From: Verticillium longisporum
Taxonomy: Eukaryota; Ascomycota; Sordariomycetes; Glomerellales; Plectosphaerellaceae
Length of the DNA stretch: 64,000 nt
NCBI GenBank assembly: GCA_019188255.1
Contig: JAETXT010000006.1
Span: 1,054,001 to 1,118,000, forward strand
Reading direction: 5' to 3'
Positions within the stretch are counted from its first letter, which is position 1. The number at the start of each line of letters is the position of its first letter. Below are positions 1-13,300 of this stretch, piece by piece. Position numbers and translations under genes: made by a program. The notes under the pieces were generated by a model. That model ran no database searches and was not told where the DNA came from. It worked only from the letters and a program-made list of their open reading frames with translations.

Positions 1-1847
1 CTTAAACTACTCTTAGAGTATTCTTATAGAGATAAATCTCTTCCTTAAATATAGGGCTAAGTATTCTTTAATATTACTATAGCCTATCTAGAAGGATCTA
101 GAGAACTTCTATTTATAGCTTTCCTATATTATTAGCTTCTATTATTATAGAGTAGAATATTATCGAGCTCTAGTCTATATAATATTATATTCTATTAATC
201 TCTAAATCGAACTATTATTTAATTGCTAAGTATATTTAATAGAGTCTTATACTCCGGTTTATATATTCTAGGAAGAAAGTTTATATATACTTTAAAAGTA
301 TATTTAGGAAGAGTATATAGAGCTATATATAATAGATTTATAGTAATTCGTAAACGTCTATAAAGATATATATTTTATTATTAAAGATATTATATATCTC
401 CTTAGAGTAATTACTCTTCTTATTCTAGAATAATGCGAATTATTTAATTATAGCTCTATTAATCGGTAAATTAACTAATTCGTATAGTAGTAGAATATAG
501 TACTAAGCTAGTAGGTTCTAAGTAATATTTAGGGGTAAGGTTTTATTTCTTTATAATTAAAGTATAATCTCTTATTAATTAGATTACCTATTCCATTAAT
601 TAAATAACTCTAGAATTAGGGGCTATTAGGGATCTATCCTCCCTATTTATAGTTTTCGGATTTAGGATAGCTAAGCATTCCCTATAGATTACTATTTATT
701 ATCCCCTTAATTTTATTATTCTTCTATTCTTTAGAGTACTAAATCCTAGTTAATAGTAATCGATTCTATTATATTAAGTATCTCTTCCTATAAAAGTATT
801 AAGATTAATTTCTTTAATATTTTAGCATTTACTACTCCTAGAAGAGGGATCCTATACTCTAATAGATATACCTTTAGTATTCGAGTAATCATTATATTAT
901 AGGAGTTAAAGTCCTCTTTAGTCTAGCCCTAGAAGTCTTCGATAAACGCTTCTAGGAAGTAAACTCCTTTTATAATCCTATATATACTTATTACTTTAAA
1001 GATCTAGGCGCTCTTAAGATCTATAGATACTAAATCTAGTAATCTAGGGAATTATAATTCTATTCTATTAACGATAAAGTTAATATCGAGACCTTTCTTA
1101 ATCTTCTATATTAAGCGTAATATATTAAGTTCTTCTAAAATACTTTCGAACTCCTATTATATCTTTTTAATGCTCTCTAGCTCTATTATAGAGCTATTAT
1201 TATAATCCGAGGAGCTTATTATTATTAATTTTATTAAAGCTCTATTATAGCTAGTTAACTATTCCGTAGAGCTTCGTCTATCGGGTTAGTAGCTAGTAAT
1301 ATAGCCTAAGTAGTAATCTTAAGCGTAGGAGTCCTAAGATACTCGAAGTAGATAATACTCCTATAGATTATATAATAGAGGGTTTCTCTACTATTAAGCT
1401 CTTATAAGAGTCCTAAATTACTTAAAGTAAACGGTGCTCTTACGATTACTTATAAAGCGTAATCGATAAGCTTATATATAGTAAATTTACTATTTATAGG
1501 ATCGATCCTAACTTCTCTAGCTCTAGCTATTCTATATTATATTAAACGTAATACTAATTAGTATTAAGAGGGCTTTATTGCTTATATAAACCTTAATTTA
1601 TTACTTTAGCTATACCTAAGAGCTCTAAATAGGTAGAATAGGTAATATAAGACTTATAATAATTATTAATTCTATTTCTCTAAATTACTACTATTTATAT
1701 AAATTAGATATACCTATCTAATTTATCGATTATATAAGCTATAAATTATATACTCCTAAGAGCTATAAATCCTAGCCCTAGTAATTACTATATTAGTAAA
1801 TCCTATATAGTAATTACTGACCTAAGTAATCCCCTAATATTAGTTTA
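1..1847 (-). mobile_element. 5' part of a RIP-degraded Ty1/copia element, cut by the window edge
   Basis: Bases 1-1847 align base for base (offset 50020) with 50021-51867 of the complete copia element further right, including the same 289-bp LTR, here at 1559-1847. By comparison with that copy the coding direction is minus, so this is the 5' LTR and the first part of the internal region. The block is dominated by TpA, with CpA and TpG almost absent, and has no open frame, as expected after RIP. The rest of the element lies beyond base 1. Identity is high but broken by many C/T and G/A differences, so the two copies were mutated independently. Confidence 0.8.
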
Positions 1848-2573
1848 ATATCTACCCTTAATTAATGAATTAGCGATTTAGAGACTTTAAGAGCTTATAT
1901 ATAGCTATTATAAGAGTGCTATTTAATTAGCTATTTATTTCCTTTATTAAAGGGCTTAAAGGCCAATTCCTATTATTTAATTATAATTTAATTTATTTCC
2001 TTAGAGAGCTATTTAATAGCTAGTTTAATTAGTCTATAGTACTAGGGATTAGGGACTTAGTATTTATAAGAATAGTAATATTAAGCTATATTTTCCTTAT
2101 TCTATCTATTATTTTCCTATTATTACTTATTTACTTATTTATTTATTTTATAAATTAGGATAGTAGATCTAATATACTAGAGACTAGAGGATTAAAAGCA
2201 TATTAGAGTAGCTATTAACCTAAGTAATAGAGCTTAATATTAGTCCTTAAGGTAATCTTATCTATAAAGAAAAGATAGCTAGTATTAAACTAATATTAAG
2301 GGATTACTTAAGTCAGTAATTACTATATAGGATTTACTAATATAGTAATTACTAGGGCTAGGATTTATAGCTCTTAGGAGTATGTAATTTATAGCTTATA
2401 TAATCGGTAAATTAGATAGGTATATCTAATTTATATAGGTAGTAGTAATTTAGAGAGAGAGTATTAATTATATTATAAGTCTTATATTATTAATCTTATT
2501 TATTTAGAGCTCTTAGGTATAGCTAGAATAATAAATCGGGGTTTATATAAATAGTAAAGCCCTCTTAATACTA
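1848..2573 (+). mobile_element. Inverted 3' end of a second copia copy (leader plus LTR)
   Basis: This segment is the reverse complement of 44303-45040 of the complete copia element: an LTR at 2286-2573 followed inwards by about 440 bp of the element's 3' internal end. It therefore lies opposite to the fragment at 1-1847 and abuts its LTR directly at 1847/1848. The fragment is truncated at that junction. I infer an insertion or rearrangement that fused two copies head-on. It is fully RIP-mutated and non-coding. Confidence 0.75.
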
Positions 2574-4390
2574 TAAGATAATAATAGAAGTATCAATATT
2601 GATAAATAAATATCTAGCTTTAATAGAACCGATTTAGGGCTAAAAAGTATAAATCTTAACCTTTAAAAACCTCTTTATATATTTCTGTTAATTATTAAAG
2701 CTTAATAAATAATTAAAAACGTAAATAGAAAGTCTTCTTTATTAATATATAATATATTAGCCTTTATCTTTTTCTCGATTTACCGATTATAGGCTTTCTT
2801 TAATAATCTAAAATAGCTAATATCGAGAGATTAGAATAAATATAATAAATAAAGAGGTATTTAAAGTATAAATATATAATTTTCTAATATATATTATTTA
2901 AAAGACTTAGAAATATAACTTTTATAATTATTAAAGATAAGAAAACGATATAATAATAAAGTAATACTTTTTATATATTTATCGAAATATCTAAGCTAAT
3001 CTAGATTAATTTTATTTATTATTTAATTATTTAGAAAATTTATAAGCTTTCAATTATAAGGACTTATATAATCTTCGTATTAAATTAAGAGGTAATATTT
3101 ATTAGAAAAGATAATAAATAATAGAATATAGAATCCTATTATATTAATACTTTAAATAATATTAACCTATTCTCGATTACTTAATTATTTCTTCTTTATA
3201 TTCATATACTTTTTAGAGCTTATGATAATTATTATATTATTAATAACTCTTATTTAGAAATTAATCTTATTAAAACTATAGATATTAGATTTAATAATAT
3301 TATATTTTATAATTATATCTCTTATAATCTTAAACTATATATTTATTATAATTAGATCTTTATATAAAGCCCTTCTATAATTATATAAATAAAAGAAATA
3401 TATCTAAAGCTCTAATCGTTATTTAATAAAAGATATTATTTGATTAATCCCGATAAATAGTATATTACGTTTTTCGAGGAGAATATTCGCTATTATAGCT
3501 ATATCCTTTAGCCTAGGAGGGTCTATTTAGGAATCTATATTAAGTATATATTTAATAATTATTTATTCTTCGCTTTCGTTTAATTTCATCTAATTTAGAG
3601 GGCTATTATATTATAAAGGTATATTAGTATTTTAGTGCTAGAGAGTCGTTTATAATATATTAAAGATCGAAGTAGCGTATTTAGCGGAGAGAGATATATC
3701 TTATTTTATAGCTTCGAGTATAAGGATAAGCTAACTTTCTTTTAAAGCTATTTCTATAATTATTAATAGAATAATTATATATAAACGATAGATAGTTAGA
3801 AAAGTTAAAGTAGGTAGCCTACTCGACTATATAGCCTATTTGACTATAATATATATCATACTATATCTTTTTAAAATAATATCCTCTTAATTATTAAAAT
3901 ATTATAACAGTCTTTAAAAAGCCTTATTCTATAGAGCTTAGGGATTGCCTTAGCGCTTAGTCTAGCTATTCCGCTCTATATACTATTAAAATATAATTAA
4001 AAGTCGAGGTTAATTATATCTATAAATAGTTTATAATTAATTAGGGGGGTAATTATATTTATATCTATTCTTATATTATTTTAGACTTAGAATATAATAT
4101 AGTATTAATAGGAACTAAGCTTACTTTACTATATATAAATAGTTATATTAAATATATATATAATTAGAAGTAAAAGTTTTAATAGCCTATTAAATATCGA
4201 TAAACCCTATTTATAGGATATACTTAGAAAGTATAAACTAATATTCCTTTCTTTATATAAAATTATACTACTTGAATAAAGCTAATTAACGAGCTAATAA
4301 GATATAGATAAGATGCTAGGGTAGTCGATAGGGAAGTCGATAAATAATAGGCCCCCTAGTCGGCTCCCTAGTCGGTACTCGTTAAATGAT
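2574..4390. repeat. RIP-degraded AT-rich block, element type not identified
   Basis: About 1.8 kb of extremely AT-rich sequence with almost no CpA or TpG and stop codons in every frame. It looks like a mutated transposon body. I tried reading protein relics in several frames and recognised no transposase or polymerase motif. No gene is called. Confidence 0.6.
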
Positions 4391-5040
4391 TGAAACTTAC
4401 CGTATACTATAGTAGTCGAATGCAGAATTATGCCGACACAAAGGACTCGAACCTTCCCTATTAAAGACTCTTTGGCCGAGAATGACGATGTACCGGTTGG
4501 CACTTGCATGCTGTACTACTAAGGTGCTGAAAGAAAAAAATGCCTTAAAGGGAAAGGAGGATGACGCGAGCTTATCAAGCAATTCCAAGCAGTCAACATC
4601 GCACTGCCGGGGCGCTATGGGGCACATGTATGCTTTAGCTACCGGATGATCAGGCCCACCTTCTCCTTTGAGTTGAACGAGGCTCCGTTTCGCCCCCCGG
4701 GCTGGACCCTGGCACCTCGGTTGTGTCGTCAATGCCGATCGACCGTAATTGGATTTTCATCAACTTGAGTTTGATCCATCTTGCTCTCTACAGACTGTGT
4801 AGCCGGGACACGGCATCATCTAACTCATCTATCTCAATCGGCTTGGCATGGAAAGACGCTCCAGGCACCAAAAACGTGGCAGATGAGGTGATGGACGAGA
4901 TTCCACATTGCCCCCACATGGCCCACATGGGCTCTTCGATACACCTCCAGCATCCCTTTGAACACGAGAACGACCTCAGGTACACGAGGCCCACAGGCAG
5001 CGGCCATACCGCCTTCCCAATTAGGACTAGTGCCCTCTAG
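4391..5040. other. GC-normal island between two RIP blocks, no gene recognised
   Basis: Base composition returns to normal for about 650 bp and CpA/TpG are common. The open frames here are short, overlap on both strands and show no domain or convincing start, so I call no gene. Two features stand out: a perfect Pol III B-box-like string on the minus strand near 4448-4458, and overlapping CCCCCACATG and CCCACATG strings near 4910-4930. Confidence 0.5.
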
Positions 5041-7015
5041 AGCGCTACCTTCTAGCACTTACCCCGATACCTAGGGCTATTAATTCCTTCTACTATATCT
5101 ACCTATAACCTCCTTTACGAAGTGCCTTATAATGCCTACGCTTAACGTTATTAGTTATCGATATAAGCTCTATAGTACCTTTAATTATTAATAAATCTAT
5201 AATAGAATAAAGTACCGTCGAGCTTAGAGATACGGGCACTTATCGCCCTAAGGTATCGCCTCTACTAAATGCCTCTATAGATATCGAATTTAGACCCTTC
5301 TATATCCTACGATTCTAGTATTCCTTCCCTAAGGCCCTACCGCCTACGCTTCTCGGCCTATTCTACGACTTCGTACCCCCTAGCCTCGTTAAGCTCTAAG
5401 TAGGCTATATAAATACTACTATTACTTTATATTAAAAGAATAATTAATACCTAACTTCTATATTTAAATTATACCTATTTCTAAATATCCTTTTCTTTAT
5501 ATAAATATCCTCTAAACCTTATTTATTATATTATTAAAATACCTATAAATATACTATAAAATACCTATTTACTATCTAGATAATACGATAATAGTTTAAA
5601 GCCCTATATTAATCTTTCTATATCTTTAACCTAATAGCCCTTAATAGAGACTCGAAGATTATTACCTTTAACTATTTATCTAGCTTCTTAGAGTATTTAT
5701 AAGCTATCTCTTAAACTTATTATCTCCTTTCTTAGATTATAATTATCGATAAAGGAATAATTAGATTTATAAATCGTAATTATAATATTACTATAATACC
5801 CTTAAAACCGATATTTATAGGCTATAAGATCTAAGCCTTTATTAATAAAGGCTTTATTCTAGTATTTTATTATTATAAATAGGCCTATAAGCCTATTCTA
5901 TATTATCTATTTATAAGAAGGTTAAATAGGACTTAATAGGTCGTACTTAACCTCCTATAGCGTTTACCTTAGAACGAATAACGGCCTAGATATTATATTA
6001 TTCTCGATAACCTCTTTATAAGCCCTTCCCTCCTAGAGTATCTATAAGGCTATAGATTTATAATTATAAATATTTATTACTTTAATATAAGTATTATTAA
6101 GAGTCTCTTTATAGAATAGTATATTAATAAAGGGGATAAAGTATTTTAAAGAACCCTCTATATTATTATAATTATTAATAGCTTTATTTAATAGTTTCTA
6201 TAGAAGGACCTAGCTTATACCCTATTCTATAATACTCTCTATATTAATTATAAATATCTCGTTCCTCTATATTAACGATTACTTAAAAGGTCTACTATTT
6301 ATATAAAGACTATAAAAGAGCCCTTCTAATTAATTAATATAGTATCTAGCGAAGATACCGATTTTAAAGCTAAGAAGGACCTTCTATATTTATTATTTAT
6401 AGCCTATTATAATATATAGAAAGGAAGTATTAATATATATAATTAATTATATTTAAATTATAAATAGGAGTACTATATATATTAAAGTAAATAATAAGCC
6501 TTAATATACGATTTCCTATTAAATATAGTCTTATCGAATACCTTTATTTTATAATAGGATATTCTAAGTATTAGCTCCTATAATAAGGCCTAGATAGAGA
6601 ATAAATAGGCTCGTCGCTTTAATACTTTAATATTCGACGAATATGCTAAGGTAGGGGGCTCTTATAAGGAGCCTAGGCTATAAGCGCCTCTAACGAGGCC
6701 CTTAGCTAAAGAGGTCCTAATTATAGACTATATATACGAGAAAGGATGCCCCTAGAGGCGCTATTATACCTATTATAGCTATTGCCTATTTAGTATATCG
6801 ACTATTATTTAGAAATAGGTTATCCTAAGCGAAATTAATTAGAATTTAGTATTTAAATAGATATATAGTAGTTATAGGATATATAATATACCTCTATATA
6901 ATAACGATATCTATTAGGACTAGTATTATAGCTAATTCTATATATATTATAGGTAATAAGCTATAATTTAATTAGCTATAAATTACGATTCTACTATAGC
7001 GCTCTTAGACCTTTA
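5041..7015 (+). mobile_element. RIP-degraded piggyBac-like transposase relic (DDE_Tnp_1_7)
   Basis: The block is AT-rich and stop-riddled, but one plus-strand frame still reads as a piggyBac transposase. From 5748 it gives DKGIIRFINRN, then IIPLKPIFIGYKI, and after more stops LDNLFISPSLLEYL near 6003-6045. These match the family pattern of a DDE start (DEAMIRF-like), a KP-x-P-x-GYK block and the DNLFTS block holding the second catalytic Asp. A Cys/His-poor relic of the C-terminal ribbon may lie near 6745-6800. The element cannot be active. I could not fix its terminal repeats or TTAA target sites. Confidence 0.65.
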
Positions 7016-7427
7016 GTACATATCCTTGTACCTGAGACCGTTCTCGTGTTTAAAGGGATGGCTCGCATCGGCCTATTCAGATGGATCCCTAGCATCCCTA
7101 TGCGAAAGATTAGGCGGTTGACGTCGTAGCCGGCTATAAGGTTCACGCCTAAGCTATACCGTCCCACTCTAGGGGTCCTTCAGTGGCGTCGGGAAGTTCG
7201 CACGGGGATGGCCTTTCGTGCTCCTGGCCCTGCTTCTGACACAAGCCTTACGCGGTCATTTAGGCTCAGCCTCATGTATAGACAAAGAAAACAGTGAACA
7301 GGGGTACGGCGAGGGCCAATCTCGCATTCGGAATCTATATATAAACCAGCGTGGTACCTTGGCCAACTTGTCTCTGAATATTTGTCGATATCTTCACCGA
7401 TCTGCAATCATCAAACTACCATTCGAC

Positions 7428-9743
7428 ATGCATTTCGCGGCTCTTCTGGCATTGGTCCCCCTTGCGGCAGCGCTGCCCTCAGCCGAGCAGCCTGGTCTCA
7501 GCCCCGGGTTAGCGTCGTCTGATGTGTACCGCCGGTTCCCCACGACCTGTCCGGAGGATGTGTATGACTACATCATCGTCGGCGCCGGCGTCGCCGGCAC
7601 GACGCTGGCCAACCGCCTGACGGCCAACGGATGTTAGTAATGGCCCGACAAAGCTTGATTTGACACACCCACTCATAATACCGTGCATAGTTTTTCGAGT
7701 TCTGTTGCTAGAAGCCGGCCAGCTGTAAGACAACCATTCTTTCGTCAGATGGCTGGATACAACTAACACCAAACAGTGATGACCAGGAAGACCTCATCAC
7801 GATTCCCGGCAACGGCGCGAATGCAGCCACCAGCAAATACAACTGGAATGTGACGAGCACGCCGTCCCCCGCCACTGGCAACAGGTCGATCGCCCTGCCG
7901 ATCGGACGCGGTGTCGGAGGTAGTAGTTTGATCAACCAGATGGTCTTCGTCAGGGGTTCTTCCGGTGATTTTGACCGCTGGACAGAGTTCGGCAATAGTG
8001 GTTGGGGCTGGTCTGAGATCTTCAAGAACCTCAAGAAGGTAAGCAAGCTTGACAGGTTGCTGTTGGATTTGGCTTGCAACGTCCTGACAACTTGCAGAGT
8101 GAAATCTTCACCGGTCCCAACGCCGATGTAGCGCAAGAGTTTGGCGCGACCTTTGAGGCTTCGTCTCGTGGCACCCAGGGTGCTGTTCACGCCAGCTACT
8201 CCCCATTCTGGTGGCCAAGCATCAGTAAGCCAACTTGTTGAGCTAGGCCCATACTTCGCATGAAGCTGACCCACCCATCAGAGAACGTAGTGGCCGCGGC
8301 TCGAGAACTCGGCATCCCTATCCTGAAAGACGGATACGGCGGCAATAATGCTGGTGGTTTCTTTACCACACACTCCGTGAAGCCTGTGGAGAACACACGA
8401 AGCTCCGGACGTACCGCGCACTACGATGTCGCTGCTAAGAGGCCCAACCTCAAGCTTATCCAATATGCTCATGGTTCGAAGATCCAGGTCGAGCGCGGTC
8501 AGGCTGTCGGAGTCGAGGTTTGTGCGAGTTTCTCCAAGAGTGGCAACCATAAGACTAACCAGCCTTCAGTACATCGATACGCAAACTTCGACTACCAAGG
8601 TCGCCAAGGCTTGGAGGGAAGTAATTGTTTCTGCTGGTGCGGTTTTCTCGCCACAGATTCTTCAGCTTTCAGGCATCGGCGATGCCAAGGACCTGGCGGC
8701 TCAGGGTATTAAGTCTGTCGTGGACCTCCCAGCCGTCGGTCGCAACCTCCAGGATCACCCTCTTGTTGTCGCAGTCCATGCCAGTACGTTCCATCACAAC
8801 AAGCTCAACAATCTAAAGTCTTTCGGTATTAGAACTAACTATTTCAGTCACCGCGCCTCTCAGCAGCGCCAACCTCTCCGACACGACCTTTGCAAGCGAG
8901 GCACTCGCTTTATACAAGAGCAACCGCACTGGCCCGTATGCTAATTCCAATGCCGAGTTTATCATGTTCCTTCCCACATCGACTTTCAGCTCCCAGCCTG
9001 CCGCGCTGCGTCAAGCTGCCCAATCTCAGACCGTTGGCCAGTTCCTGCCTGCCGATTACCCTGCTTCTGTCCGCCAGAGCTTCGCCAAGCAGCACAGGCT
9101 CCTCACTGCCGGCCTCTCCTCAGACGCCCAGACACCCCTCGAGATCTTCTGGAATGAAGGCACTGTTGTCTCTGGAGTGCAATACCCATACTCCCGAGGT
9201 TCCGTGAAACTCGTGTCGAATAACCCGCTTACACCGCCCGCTGTCGATCCTGGCTATCTCACTAATCCTCTTGACCTAGCCATCATGGTCGACGGCTTTA
9301 AGCTTGCGAGAAGAATTGCCAACACTACCGCCATCGCGCCTCTCTCGCCCATCGAGGTCTTCCCGGGACCGACCGTCGCGACTGATGCGGACATCGAGCA
9401 GTACATCCGCCAGAACCTAGCTAGCTTTGCCCACTATGCCGGCACCTGCAGCGTCGGCCCCCAGAACGCCGGCGGAGTTGTGGACTCTAACTTCCGCGTC
9501 TACGGCGTCAAGAATCTCCGTGTCGTCGACGCCAGTGTTATCCCCCTGCTTCCTGCTTCGCACACGTCCAGCACTGTTTACGCACTCGCCGAAAAGGTAG
9601 GTTCACGCCCTCTGACGAAACACATGAACAACATGCTAACGGTGCTCTTTCTCTAGGCCGCCACCGATATTCTCTCGGGCGTGAGTACTAGGTTCTCTTG
9701 CTTTCGAGGAGGTTGCTGACTAAAATATCAGGCCTGGTGGTGA
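7428..9743 (+). CDS. Secreted GMC-family FAD oxidoreductase (aryl-alcohol oxidase/glucose oxidase type)
   Basis: Nine exons (7428-7632, 7691-7724, 7777-8038, 8098-8224, 8282-8517, 8570-8783, 8848-9596, 9657-9680, 9732-9743) give 620 residues, the usual GMC length. A signal peptide ([17 protein letters not shown]) leads into the FAD-binding Rossmann motif [16 protein letters not shown]. The second GMC block [13 protein letters not shown] and signature 2 [15 protein letters not shown] follow. Near the C-terminus are HYAGTCSVG and the active-site His block [12 protein letters not shown]. Such enzymes oxidise alcohols or sugars outside the cell with release of H2O2, often feeding peroxidases or LPMOs. 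The substrate cannot be read from sequence. The gene starts about 400 bp after a RIP block and lies 1.6 kb before the catabolic cluster; membership in it is not supported. The last exon encodes only Ala-Trp-Trp. Confidence 0.88.
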
Positions 9744-11361
9744 AACGCAACACGTCGGGGGAAAGAACTTTGTGAGGTGTAGCAGTATCGTTTGATTGAA
9801 AGACAAGAGGTCTGATGGTGCTTCGGTTTCGGGAGTTGCGCTTAAGTGACGATAAACTTGAAAATCCAACATTGATATTCTGTTGTGCGCCATGTCCGAA
9901 TCAACTTTGATTGAGGAAGAGCTCTTTGATTTCGTGGTGTTTGACGAAGAGATGAAATCTTGACTCGGCGAGTCATGATAAGCCTTCTTCGGAACACCAG
10001 CCCTCGCGTCAGTTCCGGTACCCGTAAGGGTAGTCTATCCTTACCGGTAGTCTATCCTGTAGAGGGCAATCATGGGTAGCTTTTTCGCCTGCGAAAGCAA
10101 CATGCAATTTACTTCTCGCTTGAAGGTTCCCTCGCAACGAGACGAAACTGATGTTCGCCATGTGTACCATACGAAGAAAAAACTCTCAATCCCTGCCTAT
10201 CATTGTCAGGCAATATATCCCAACCTCCTGATTCTGGCACTTAGAGGTCGTGAGGTCCGTGCGTCAGATGGCAGATCAAGCGTCTAGGGGTCATCAGCTG
10301 AGGGAACCGACGAGAAGGGCGAAGCTAAGGGGTGAGAGACCGCCGGGGGAACTTGTCTTCAGGATTCTTCAACATCTCGAGAGATTGCAAGACTCCGACT
10401 TACCACAGCCATCGCCAATATTGATCAAGAACGGATGAGCTTCTTGTTACCGACGGTAGAGATGGACACATTTCGGCATCTCGGAAGCCTCGGAAAGATT
10501 GCACTGGCGGCAGGGCATTGGGCTCTTTGTTGACCTGGACAGCTGATTGAGATGTGTGTGGTGGCAGTGGTAACCTGGCTATCCAGCAAGAGCATAGCCC
10601 GCTGAATTATTGCTTGCTCATCCATCGCCAGGGCAGAGATCATGGCAATGTGACCGATTTCTTGGAGAAGAAAACCAAAGCGGTGGTGGTGCTGCTGCGA
10701 CAAACCTTGGAGAGTCCAGTTAGGGACCAGGCCCAGACGCATAATGCAAAGCCCCACAGGCTATTGACCTCGATCCGAAAGATTGCAACCAGACCCGAAT
10801 TCACATACAAAACGGCATCGTTCGGTGGAGAACTACCGAGAAGACAAGGGGGTGCGGCGACGCGACGCGAGGCGTAGCACGGCACTTGTCTGTCCTCAGC
10901 GCTGGGCCTGCCGGGTCAGTGCTTGGCCTCACAGGTCAATAGAGACACGCCAACCCTGGCCTCGTGGCTTGGCTGGCGGAAAGCTTACCCTTCACGAATC
11001 CTCACTCTCCCTGAGGTTCCGTTCCCTCTCCCAGAGCTTTCCCCACACGCTTTCTTCCCCCACAGACCACATATTCCCCAGACCCCACAGTCTGGAGTAG
11101 CTGGAGCGCTCGCCTTGGAGGGTGCGGCAGTGGGACGACCACGAGGTTGGCTATAGCGCGTTTGGGGTTATGGACGTGCCGAGACCAGCGGCTGAATCTG
11201 TGCCAGCATTGGAATGCAATGCCACGAAAGACTCAAGTATAACTCACACACATCGTCACCCTCAGTGCCCGAGTTGATTCTTTCGCTGTCAAGCTTGAGC
11301 AACATTCGGTCCTGGCAATCCCGAGTCTCATACTAATCACTCAAGAAAACATACGTTTACC
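9744..11361. other. Intergenic region; distal half is the MFS gene promoter
   Basis: No coding region is supported: the frames present are short and lack domains. A short direct repeat around the string TAGTCTATCCT lies near 10030-10060. The 320 bp before the MFS start contain three CCCCACA-type strings at 11041-11047, 11057-11065 and 11083-11090, the hexamer that recurs in the other promoters of the cluster. Confidence 0.5.
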
Positions 11362-13300
11362 ATGTCGAAAGACGGCGAAACCACGCAGCGGCGTGTCGAA
11401 GATGCCGGTGCACCTGTTCAATATGACAACCAGGACGAGGAAGTCAAGGTTGGATGGAAAGTCTGGGCCGCCATTCTTGTAAGTATCTCAAGACTTTGAG
11501 CCCTATTCGAACAACGAGCGAGTCGATACGGAGGCTAATGGGTTTGCTTGCACAGTTCATGGCAGCCTCCTTTGGCCCCGGCGTTGCGCTCGCGTTCGTC
11601 GTCATAGCAGCAATTGTTGTCCAGGTCAGTAATGACCTGGGCAACGACGCGCCGTTCGCCTGGATCGTTGGCGCTTGGTCTCTTTCCACCGCCGTCTCCT
11701 TCTCGCTCGGCGGGCCCCTAAGTGACATCTTTGGCCGAAGGAACATGATTCTAGGTGGACAATTCGTCGTGTTGATTGGCTCCATCGTCGGAGCAACAGC
11801 GCAGAGCGTTGCTGCTCTAATCGCAGCTGAGACCGTCATCGGTCTCGGTACAGGATTCATCTTTGTTGCTTACGCCGGTGTCCCTGAGATGCTGCCTAAC
11901 AAGTGGCGGGCTGTTGGCGTGGGTATTCTGGAAGGTGGAATTACCGTGCCCTGGTACGTGGAGTAGCCCTCCAAGCTTCAAGCCACACTGGAAAGAAGAC
12001 TGGCTAATACTGTAACTTCTACCACAGGGGTGTCGTCACGGCTCTCATCGCCGGCGTGTTCTACAAGTATGCGACATGGCGGTGGATCTTCTACATCGGC
12101 ATCATTACCGAGGCCATCTCCTTGGTCGGAACTGCCGTCTTCTACTGGCCGACCACCCATCCGAGGGGCGATTTCGACAAGACTCGGTGGCAGCAGTTCA
12201 AAGAGGTCGACTGGATCGGCATCACTCTCTTTACTCTGGGTCTCGCGACGTGCCTTGTTGGCATCACCTGGGGCGGCACGCCTGAACACCCTTGGGATAG
12301 CGCCAGCACCCTTACGCCCATCTTCGTTGGTCTCGCCGGCCTCGTCGCTTGCTTTACCTGGGAGTTCAACTACGCCAAGGACCCATTGTTCCCTCTTGAG
12401 CTCTTCAAGATGTGGCGTGGCTTCACTCTTCTCCTGATCGTCTTATTCATCTGCGGCATGAACTTCAACGCCCTTTCGGCTCTGGTACCTCAGGGTTCGC
12501 TCTTCATGTTCACGACCGACCCCATCGAGATTGGCGTGCTCTCACTGCCCACGAACATCTGGAGTCTCGTCCCTGGTGTCATTATCCCCATGCTGGCCCA
12601 CAAGATTGGTCACCTCAAGTGGCTCATCGTCGCTGGCGCTGGCCTCCAGGCCGTGTTCATCGGTGCCGGCGCCGCTACTGTGGCCCCAAACCACAAGCTC
12701 GCCTGGGCCTTCGTCCCTGCCATCGGTGTTCCTATGTTCCTCCTCTGCACCATTGTCGGCTATGCCGTGGCCAGTCTCCACGTTCCTCACGCCCACCTTG
12801 GCGTGGCTATGGGCCTTCTCGGAACGTTCCGATCCGCTGGTGGCGCCGTCGGAAACGCAATCTTCAACTCTGTCTTCCAGAACAAGTTCACCGACTACGC
12901 AGGCGAGGAGATTGTGAAGGCCGCCCTCGCCAGCGGACTCAACCCCGCCGACTTGCCCGCCATCATTCCCGGTACCATTACTCACAACCTTGGTATCCCA
13001 GGTAGTCTCGATGGCATCGCCGGTATGACGCCCGAAATCCAGGACACGCTCAGAGAGGCCGTGCGTTTCGCCTACGGTCGCGCCTTCAAGTTCCTCTTCT
13101 ACATTACCATCCCCTTCAGTGTCGTCGCCTTTGTTTGCTCTCTGTGGATCAAGGACCCTCATGAGCACATGACCAACCACGTTGCGGCAGCCATGTTGTC
13201 GAGGGGCGCGGAGAAGAGGCTTCACGGCGACGGTCCTGGAAGCTCTGATGTGGAGGTTGCCACCGTTGAGGATAGGCGCGAGCCCAAGACGATTGGTTGA
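11362..13300 (+). CDS. MFS transporter of the TRI12/DHA2 (drug:H+ antiporter, 14-TM) type
   Basis: Three exons (11362-11478, 11556-11953, 12028-13300) give 595 residues. The soluble N-terminus (about 30 residues) is followed by repeated hydrophobic helices. GGPLSDIFGRRNMI at the loop after helix 2 is the MFS motif A, and ETVIGLGTGF and GVPEMLPNKWRAVGVG fit the fungal TRI12 efflux group. The C-terminal tail is hydrophilic. It should act in the plasma membrane as a proton-coupled exporter or, less often in this group, an importer. It lies at the left end of the catabolic cluster, and its promoter carries three CCCCACA strings shared with the cluster, suggesting co-regulation and a role in substrate uptake or export of toxic intermediates. 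The link is inferred from position only. Confidence 0.88.

Noticed and set aside
4437..4503. tRNA-like sequence on the minus strand with a perfect B box (GGTTCGAGTCC)
   Set aside because: End pairing is possible, but the total is too short and neither an anticodon arm nor an A box can be placed.
4397..5040. Short overlapping reading frames of 60-110 residues on both strands
   Set aside because: No domain, no splice partner and no signal peptide; probably chance frames in a GC-normal island.
7428..9743. GMC oxidoreductase as part of the catabolic cluster
   Set aside because: It is secreted, lacks the shared CCCCAC hexamer in its promoter and is separated by a 1.6-kb gap.
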